A stretch of 36,048 nt of DNA from Methyloceanibacter sp. (GTDB lineage: Bacteria; Pseudomonadota; Alphaproteobacteria; Rhizobiales; Methyloligellaceae). This document shows positions 30,935 through 36,048 of the stretch, one piece after another (within the stretch, counting starts at the first letter, position 1; the number at the start of each line of letters is the position of its first letter). Position numbers and translations under genes: made by a program. Below the pieces are notes generated by a model that saw only the letters and a list, made by a program, of their open reading frames with translations, searched no databases and had not been told where the DNA came from. Location of the stretch: NCBI GenBank assembly GCA_014380485.1, contig JACMJU010000077.1, positions 1 through 36,048 on the forward strand. The letters run 5' to 3'.

Positions 30935-32017
30935 TTAATGCCGGAAGTGGCGGAGCCCCGCGAACACCATGGCGAGGCCAGCCTCGTCGGCCGCGGCGAT
31001 GACCTCGTCGTCGCGGAGCGACCCGCCGGGCTGGATGACGGCGGTGGCGCCGGCCTCGGCGATCGCCTTCAACCCATCGGCGAAGGGGAAGAAGGCATCC
31101 GAAGCCGCGACGGAACCCACGGTCAAGCTCTGACCGAGGCCTTGCGCCACGGCCGCCTCGCCCGCCTTCCATGCCGCCATCCGCGCCGCATCGATGCGTG
31201 ACATCTGGCCCGCGCCGATGCCGACCGTGGCGCCATCGCGCGCGTAGACGATGGCGTTCGACTTGACGTGCTTCGCCACGGTGAAGGCGAAGATGAGATC
31301 GGCCAGCTCGCTCTTGCTTGGCTTCCGCTTGGTCACGATCCTCAATTCCGACTCGGCGATCCCATTATCGCGGGACTGCACCAGGAAGCCGCCGGAGAGC
31401 GAGCGGAACGAGAGCCCTTCCGCCTTCGGGTCGGGAAGACCGCCGGCGAGCAGGAGGCGCAAGTTCTTCTTCTCGGCGACGATGGCTTTCGCCTCATCGC
31501 TCGCCTCGGGCGCGATGATGATTTCGGTGAAGATCTTGACGATCTCGCCCGCGGCCTCGGCATCGAGCGCGCGGTTGAGCGCCACGATGCCGCCGAAGGC
31601 GCTGACCGGATCGCAGGCAAGCGCCTTGCGGTAAGCCTCGGCGAGTGTCTTGGCGGTCGCCACCCCGCAAGGATTGGCGTGCTTGATGATGGCGACGGCA
31701 TCGGCTTCCGCGGGATCGAATTCGGCCACGAGCTCGTAAGCCGCGTCGGTATCGTTGAAATTGTTGTAGGACAGCTCCTTGCCCTGCACCTGCGTTGCAG
31801 TGGCGACGCCGAAGCGCCGTTCTCCCGTCCGGTAGAAGGCGGCCCATTGATGCGGGTTCTCGCCGTAGCGCAGCGCTTCACCGAGCGTGCCCGCGATCGC
31901 GCGTGTTTTCGGCGTCCGTTCGCCTGACGACTTCGCGAACCAGGACGCGATTGCGTTACTAACGCGTTTTGGAAAACCAGCGCGCGATCGCCGCATCGTA
32001 TCTGGCGGTGTGCTCAA
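30935..32017 (-). CDS. purH: AICAR formyltransferase part of split PurH
   Basis: Holds the complete AICAR transformylase domain, which formylates AICAR in the penultimate step of IMP synthesis. LRYGENPHQ marks the domain start; [70 protein letters not shown] and the C-terminal [19 protein letters not shown] and FRH are all present. Normal PurH is one protein of about 530 residues; here the frame is separate from the cyclohydrolase part. Possible starts are TTG 32017 (weak AAAAGG before it) and ATG 31996, both inside the upstream frame, which it overlaps by 59 bp. Before LRYGENPHQ, the segment [16 protein letters not shown] repeats the AIARWF motif that ends the other frame. Removing one T from the TTTT at about 31968-31971 would join the frames. 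Confidence 0.85.
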   Translation of the reverse strand: MSTPPDTMRRSRAGFPKRVSNAIASWFAKSSGERTPKTRAIAGTLGEALRYGENPHQWAAFYRTGERRFGVATATQVQGKELSYNNFNDTDAAYELVAEFDPAEADAVAIIKHANPCGVATAKTLAEAYRKALACDPVSAFGGIVALNRALDAEAAGEIVKIFTEIIIAPEASDEAKAIVAEKKNLRLLLAGGLPDPKAEGLSFRSLSGGFLVQSRDNGIAESELRIVTKRKPSKSELADLIFAFTVAKHVKSNAIVYARDGATVGIGAGQMSRIDAARMAAWKAGEAAVAQGLGQSLTVGSVAASDAFFPFADGLKAIAEAGATAVIQPGGSLRDDEVIAAADEAGLAMVFAGLRHFRH

Positions 32018-32678
32018 ATACCTTTTCCGCGCATTTCCTACGAAAAGCGCGGGTGGTACCCCCGTTGTTTTTCTCCATCTGATCGATCAACTCTTCATAG
32101 TCCGCCGGATCGCATATCGCGGCTACGCAAGCGTGGTTTTTTGCTGCCGCCCTCAACAAGGCGGGCCCACCGATGTCGATATTCTCAATGCATGCAAAAA
32201 AGTCTGCACCACTCGCTACAGTTTTTTCGAAGGGGTAAAGGTTGACTATGACTAAGTCGATGAACTCTGCGTCTATCTTTCTGAGGGCGGCGTCGTGATG
32301 TTTCCGTATCCCCAAAACTCCAGCCTGAATCTTAGGGTGAAGTGTCTTGAGCCTTCCATTTAGATTCTCGGGATATTGTGTGTAGCTCAGAATGTCGGAG
32401 ACGCGGAGCTGGGGCGTCACCTTTCCAAGGTGCTGGACGGTACCCTCCGTCGCAACAACCTCGACGTCGAAGCGCGCCAGAACTCCCGCTAGTTTGTCGA
32501 GACCGGATTTATCGTAGACAGACGCTATTGCCTTCCGAACAGGCAACCAGGAGTCCACGGAATCAGACGCTACCGACAACGCATGTTCAGCAGCTTCGCT
32601 CTTCGCGCGCTGGTCTGAATAGCTATTCGTTTGCGCGCCACTCTCGTCGCGCGCAAGTGCGTTCAGCATGCCTGCCAT
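31959..32678 (-). CDS. purH: IMP cyclohydrolase part of split PurH, low GC
   Basis: Carries the MGS-like IMP cyclohydrolase domain that closes the purine ring. Residues matching the catalytic ones of ATIC are present: Lys in GRLKTLHPK, Tyr in NLYPF, Asp in ENIDIGGPA and Lys in AAAKNH. The phosphate-binding motif, normally STGGT, reads ATEGT. The N-terminus carries about 45 extra residues before [18 protein letters not shown] 32678 has GGAG at 6 bases; GTG 32690 is an alternative. The frame ends [17 protein letters not shown] and TAG, just where normal PurH continues. GC is low: 31 of 60 at 32161-32220 and 24 of 60 at 32221-32280, against 38 of 60 at 31501-31560. This suggests a foreign origin. 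Whether it works as a separate enzyme or is a frameshifted gene is open. Confidence 0.8.
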   Translation of the reverse strand: MAGMLNALARDESGAQTNSYSDQRAKSEAAEHALSVASDSVDSWLPVRKAIASVYDKSGLDKLAGVLARFDVEVVATEGTVQHLGKVTPQLRVSDILSYTQYPENLNGRLKTLHPKIQAGVLGIRKHHDAALRKIDAEFIDLVIVNLYPFEKTVASGADFFACIENIDIGGPALLRAAAKNHACVAAICDPADYEELIDQMEKNNGGTTRAFRRKCAEKVFEHTARYDAAIARWFSKTR

Positions 32679-32849
32679 CTGCGGCTCCACCGATTGGTTT
32701 CAAGTTGGCCTAGATGTTAAACCAACTGCAGGGGCCCGGGTTCAACCGAAGCACCTTCTACCCTCCCTGGTACAGGGCTAAAGAATCACAAAGAATCGGC
32801 GTTGGCAATGCGGCAAACGCAGGATCATGGGATTAATTCTCAATAACCT

Positions 32850-34625
32850 TCAGGCTGCTTCGGGTGCGGTCTCGTTGGGATCGACCAGCCGGCCGCCGTC
32901 GCCGCCATCGGCCCTCCTCTCGATGTTCCACACGATCCTGACTTCGCTCGCCTCGCCCATGAAGCCGCCAAGCACGACCTGGGACGTCGGCTGCGGGCCG
33001 CGCGCATCGGCGAGGAAAAAGCTCTCCTCGATCTTGGTCTCCGGCGCATTGGAGCTGATCTTCCAGGTCTCGCCGTTGCCGAGCGTGAGGACGACGCTCT
33101 TGCCGTCCGCAGCCATCGCGGCGCGCACGCTCGGATGCAGGTGGAAACGGATGGCATACTCGCCGGCGACAAGGCCGCCGTCGGGGCTCTTGAGACCGGC
33201 CGGCGCCGAGAGCTTGTCCTCGCTTGAGATGAGGAGTCCGTTCGGCGCGATGAGGAGCTGGCGGGCATGGCTCACGCCGAAATCGGCCACGTAACCGTCG
33301 TGGGAGCCCTTGATCCTGAAATTGTCGCCCTGGTCGGCGAGCGCGGCTTGCGCGTTGAGCGGGCCGGTCAGGGCTGCGTCGCTCAACATCTCGCCGCCAT
33401 TGGCGCCTTCCGACGCGAACGTCGCCGAGGACGACTCCTCGAAGGTCAAGGTCGAGTGCGCCGCCGTCGAGCGGGCGAAGGGGCGCCACTCTTCGTGGTC
33501 GACCGCGGGCGATCCGCAATTGACGATCATGGGACTGTTGGCCGAGCTCATCTCGAAAGAGAAGAAGCCGGCATGGGCGCATGTGCTGACCGATTGTGCC
33601 GGCGCCGGACCGATATCGCACATCAGCACGGTGGGCCCGCAGGCGAGCCGCACATAGCCCGAGCTCGCCGCCGTGCGGACCGGCGTCCCCTCCACGTCGT
33701 CATAAGCCAGCACCGTCGCCAGCGCATCGGTGGGCGTGGGGCCTGCGCCATTGAAACGGACCAGCGTGCCGTCGCCGGTACGGAAGAAGCGGAGCGCGGG
33801 CATGATGCGATCGATCGCGTCGGTCAGCTGCTTCGGCGGCGGGCGATCGCGCGCCACGAAACATTGTCGGAGCGGCAGGAGGTCGAGCAGCAGCTCGACC
33901 AGAGCGTCGGGATTGCGCGAAATATGTCCGCCGTCGGGAAGGATTTGGCGGTCCAACTCCTTGCCGAACGGCCGTGAATAGCGCTCGACCACCGCCTGCT
34001 GCTCGGCGATGCAAAGCCCGGCATAGATGAGCGCCATCAGCGCGACGAGCCGCGGCACCCCGTCGGGTGCGTCGCGGTAGCTCGCCGAGAGATAGCGAAG
34101 CTGCGAGGTCAGCGCCCTGAGGAAAGTCTCATAAGCCTGCGGCTCGCCGGTATCGAGCACCAGCACCGAATTGGAAAGCCACGAGATCACCCTGCGCCCG
34201 ACGATCTCCGGCTTCCACGCAAGAGCTTGATGGGAGCGCCTGAGTGCGATGAAATCCTGGACCAGCGCCTTGGCCTGTTCACGCGACAGTTCCGAGCCCG
34301 CGGCGCGCAAATGTCTGAGCCAGCTAAAACCATAGAGCTCGCGCGCCCAGCCCTCCGATGGCGGGACGATTGCGAACGGGGACTCGGCGTTGACCTCGGC
34401 CAGACGCCCGGCAAGCCCGAAATGTCCGTTGTAGAGCTCGGTGGCGAAGCTCGGGTCCGCCGTCCTGAGTTCCTGAGGCGCGAGCAAGAGTTGTTCGGCC
34501 TTGGTGCCGGGGTAGCTGATGCTCGCCATGCTCGCCAGCATGAAGCGGCGAAAGGGCCCGGGGCCGCTCAGACGGGGCGTGTTACCGCGTCCGCCGCGCT
34601 CGTATGGCTGAGAGTCAGCCGCCAT
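32850..34625 (-). CDS. Heparinase II/III family protein
   Basis: A 591-residue protein with an alpha/alpha-toroid N-terminal part (about 60-300) and a beta-sandwich heparinase II/III-like C-terminal domain (about 330-570). Signatures: NGHFGLAGR, ISWLSNSVLVL, LPDGGHISRNPDALVELL with the conserved histidine, HAGFFSFEMSS, IVNCGSP and WRPFARSTAAHSTLTFEE. Members next to rsmB and purH are widespread in Hyphomicrobiales; their substrate is unknown. The ATG at 34625 has GGAGATAAGG upstream. No clear signal peptide is visible. The 172 bp between it and the purH 5' part also have lower GC than usual. Confidence 0.9.
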   Translation of the reverse strand: MAADSQPYERGGRGNTPRLSGPGPFRRFMLASMASISYPGTKAEQLLLAPQELRTADPSFATELYNGHFGLAGRLAEVNAESPFAIVPPSEGWARELYGFSWLRHLRAAGSELSREQAKALVQDFIALRRSHQALAWKPEIVGRRVISWLSNSVLVLDTGEPQAYETFLRALTSQLRYLSASYRDAPDGVPRLVALMALIYAGLCIAEQQAVVERYSRPFGKELDRQILPDGGHISRNPDALVELLLDLLPLRQCFVARDRPPPKQLTDAIDRIMPALRFFRTGDGTLVRFNGAGPTPTDALATVLAYDDVEGTPVRTAASSGYVRLACGPTVLMCDIGPAPAQSVSTCAHAGFFSFEMSSANSPMIVNCGSPAVDHEEWRPFARSTAAHSTLTFEESSSATFASEGANGGEMLSDAALTGPLNAQAALADQGDNFRIKGSHDGYVADFGVSHARQLLIAPNGLLISSEDKLSAPAGLKSPDGGLVAGEYAIRFHLHPSVRAAMAADGKSVVLTLGNGETWKISSNAPETKIEESFFLADARGPQPTSQVVLGGFMGEASEVRIVWNIERRADGGDGGRLVDPNETAPEAA

Positions 34626-34736
34626 GCTGCCTTATCTCCAAGCTCGCCGCCACGCGTCGCGACCGGTGCCCCGCGCATGAGGGCCGCATTGTCGGGCGGC
34701 GGAGCGTTCCGATCAAGCCTGATGCGCGGTTGACGC

Positions 34737-36047
34737 TTAGGAGGCGCGCGTGAGGCGGGCGGCGAAAAACCCGTCCATTCCGCTCCATTCCGGGGAATCG
34801 AGCCTGAGTTCATAGGGAAAAGTCCTGAGGCAGCCGGATGGCTCGACCCATGCTTCCTGTCCGAAAAGTTCGGTCGCGTCCACGGCTTCGAGGCTCAGCT
34901 CTTGGTTTCGCGTAAGCAGGGAGGCGATTTGAGCCTCGCCTTCCTCGGGCTCGAGCGAGCAGGTGGCATAGACGAGCCTGCCCCCGGGCTTCACGAGCTT
35001 GGCCGCGTTGTCGAGCAGCCGGACCTGGAGCTCGGCGAGCGCCGTGATCTCCCGCGGTGACTTGACATAGGGGATGTCCGGATGCCGGCGAATGGTCCCG
35101 GTGGACGAGCAGGGCGCGTCGAGCAGCACGGCGTCGAACGTCTCGCCCGGCGTCCAGCTGGTGGCATCGGCCAGCACCGTCTCCGCGGCGAGCCCGAGAC
35201 GCTTGAGGTTCTCGGCGAGGAGGGAAAGCCGTGTTTTGGAACTGTCGACGGCGACGACGGTGGCGCCGGCAAGAACAAGCTGAGCGGTCTTTCCGCCTGG
35301 CGCCGCGCACAGATCGGCGACGCGCTTGCCGGCCACCTCGCCAAGGAGCCGCGCCGGCAACGACGCGGCAACGTCTTGCACCCACCACGCCCCTTCGCCG
35401 AAACCGGGAAGCGCGTCGATGCGGCCCTTTGGCAGGATCCGCACGCTGCCCGTAGGCAACACAAGGCCTGAAAGTGTCTCGGCCCACAGCGCGGGGTCGC
35501 TTTTGACCGTGAGGTCGAGCGGGGGCTCGATGAGATGCGCTTCGGCGATCGCATGGGTGGCGTGCTCGCCCCAATAGGTGGCCCAGCGCGACCACAGCCA
35601 GTCGGGCGTGTTGACCCGCGCCGCATCGAGCCCCGACGCGATCGCCTTGCCTTCACCGGCAATGCGGCGAAGCACGGCATTGACGAGCTTGTCGTAGCGC
35701 GCGGCCTTGGGATCGTATTGGGCGAGCGTCACGGCGAGGTCGATGACTGCGTGCGGCGGCATCTCCAAGAAAATGAGCTGCGCCGCGGCGGAGAGCAGGA
35801 TCGGATAGAGCGTGCCGGATTGCTCCGGCATGCCGCGTTCGAGAAAGGCGCCCAGCACATGGTCGAGCTGGCCCTTGCGCCTCAAGCTTGTCGCCACGAT
35901 CGCGCGGACAAGAGCCCGGTCGCGTGCGGGCAGATCGAACATGAGGCCCTTATCGAGGGAACGGCCCAAGACGTCGTCGAGCGGCTGCTTCTTCTGGAGG
36001 ACGGCGGCAAGCAGCGCGGCCGCGGCGCGCCGTGCCGGCAGCCCCAC
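34737..36047 (-). CDS. rsmB: 16S rRNA m5C967 methyltransferase RsmB (5' end outside window)
   Basis: SAM-dependent rRNA cytosine-C5 methyltransferase of the Sun/RsmB type; 436 residues are in the window. An N-terminal NusB-like RNA-binding domain covers about 1-140 (RDRALVRAIVATSLRR, LVNAVLRR). The Rossmann domain has DLCAAPGGKTAQL for SAM, DAPCSSTGTIRRHPDI with the release cysteine and YATCSLEPEEGE with the catalytic cysteine. The frame is still open at the window edge; a GTG at 36047 could be the start but family members usually begin a few residues earlier, so I treat it as 5'-partial. It precedes the heparinase gene by 111 bp on the same strand. Confidence 0.93.
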   Translation of the reverse strand: MGLPARRAAAALLAAVLQKKQPLDDVLGRSLDKGLMFDLPARDRALVRAIVATSLRRKGQLDHVLGAFLERGMPEQSGTLYPILLSAAAQLIFLEMPPHAVIDLAVTLAQYDPKAARYDKLVNAVLRRIAGEGKAIASGLDAARVNTPDWLWSRWATYWGEHATHAIAEAHLIEPPLDLTVKSDPALWAETLSGLVLPTGSVRILPKGRIDALPGFGEGAWWVQDVAASLPARLLGEVAGKRVADLCAAPGGKTAQLVLAGATVVAVDSSKTRLSLLAENLKRLGLAAETVLADATSWTPGETFDAVLLDAPCSSTGTIRRHPDIPYVKSPREITALAELQVRLLDNAAKLVKPGGRLVYATCSLEPEEGEAQIASLLTRNQELSLEAVDATELFGQEAWVEPSGCLRTFPYELRLDSPEWSGMDGFFAARLTRAS

Positions 36048-36048
36048 C

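Overview
This window is a GC-rich (about 60-65% by eye) chromosomal segment of an alphaproteobacterium, most likely of the order Hyphomicrobiales. The gene order supports this: parA-parB, leuS-lptE-holA, ftsK-lolA-xthA-response regulator, glnK-amtB next to tesB, and rsmB-heparinase-purH. The identification rests on recognising protein families by eye; no database search was possible.

Layout. 1-3.4 kb: chromosome partitioning genes parA and parB (+), then pyrE and holA (-). 3.4-9.5 kb: lptE overlapping leuS (-), yggS (+), a small L,D-transpeptidase (-), an OmpR-type response regulator (+) and xthA (-). 9.6-11.3 kb: about 1.7 kb with little coding potential, holding what I read as an array of five minus-strand small RNA genes and one small conserved-looking protein. 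11.5-19.1 kb: a minus-strand block of lolA, ftsK, an aminotransferase, amtB, glnK (with a likely sigma-54 promoter) and tesB. 19.1-22.8 kb: a UbiH-type hydroxylase (+), then a Trm112-like protein, a LON-domain protein, the thioredoxin-TPR co-chaperone CnoX and a prolyl-tRNA editing protein (-). 22.9 kb: tRNA-Gly(GCC). 23.5-26.8 kb: an ion-transporter-superfamily permease (+) and a large L,D-transpeptidase (-). 27.3-30.7 kb: lemA, two TPM-domain genes and a UMF1-type MFS transporter (+). 30.7-30.9 kb: a composite palindromic repeat. 30.9-36 kb: purH in two reading frames, a heparinase II/III protein and rsmB (cut by the window edge), all minus.

Most interesting region. Between xthA and lolA, five units on the minus strand (called A to E here) each have a promoter-like TTG...-16/17 bp-TA.... 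pair, stem-loops whose loops are C-rich (UUCCCUC, CCCCCCGUC, CUCCUAAC), and a terminator hairpin with a U-rich tail. A to D end in almost the same terminator stem. A and C are clear paralogs, with identical promoter spacing and a compensatory base-pair change. The loops are complementary to Shine-Dalgarno-like GGAGG/GGGAGG sequences, so the array looks like a family of translation-targeting sRNAs. Several anti-SD sRNA families are known in alphaproteobacteria; whether this one is new needs an Rfam/covariance search.

Second interesting region. purH, normally one bifunctional gene, is broken into two overlapping frames. The 5' part (IMP cyclohydrolase domain) has much lower GC than its surroundings, and the junction carries the same short protein motif twice. 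This looks like replacement of the 5' half by a foreign copy, leaving either two separate proteins or a frameshifted gene.
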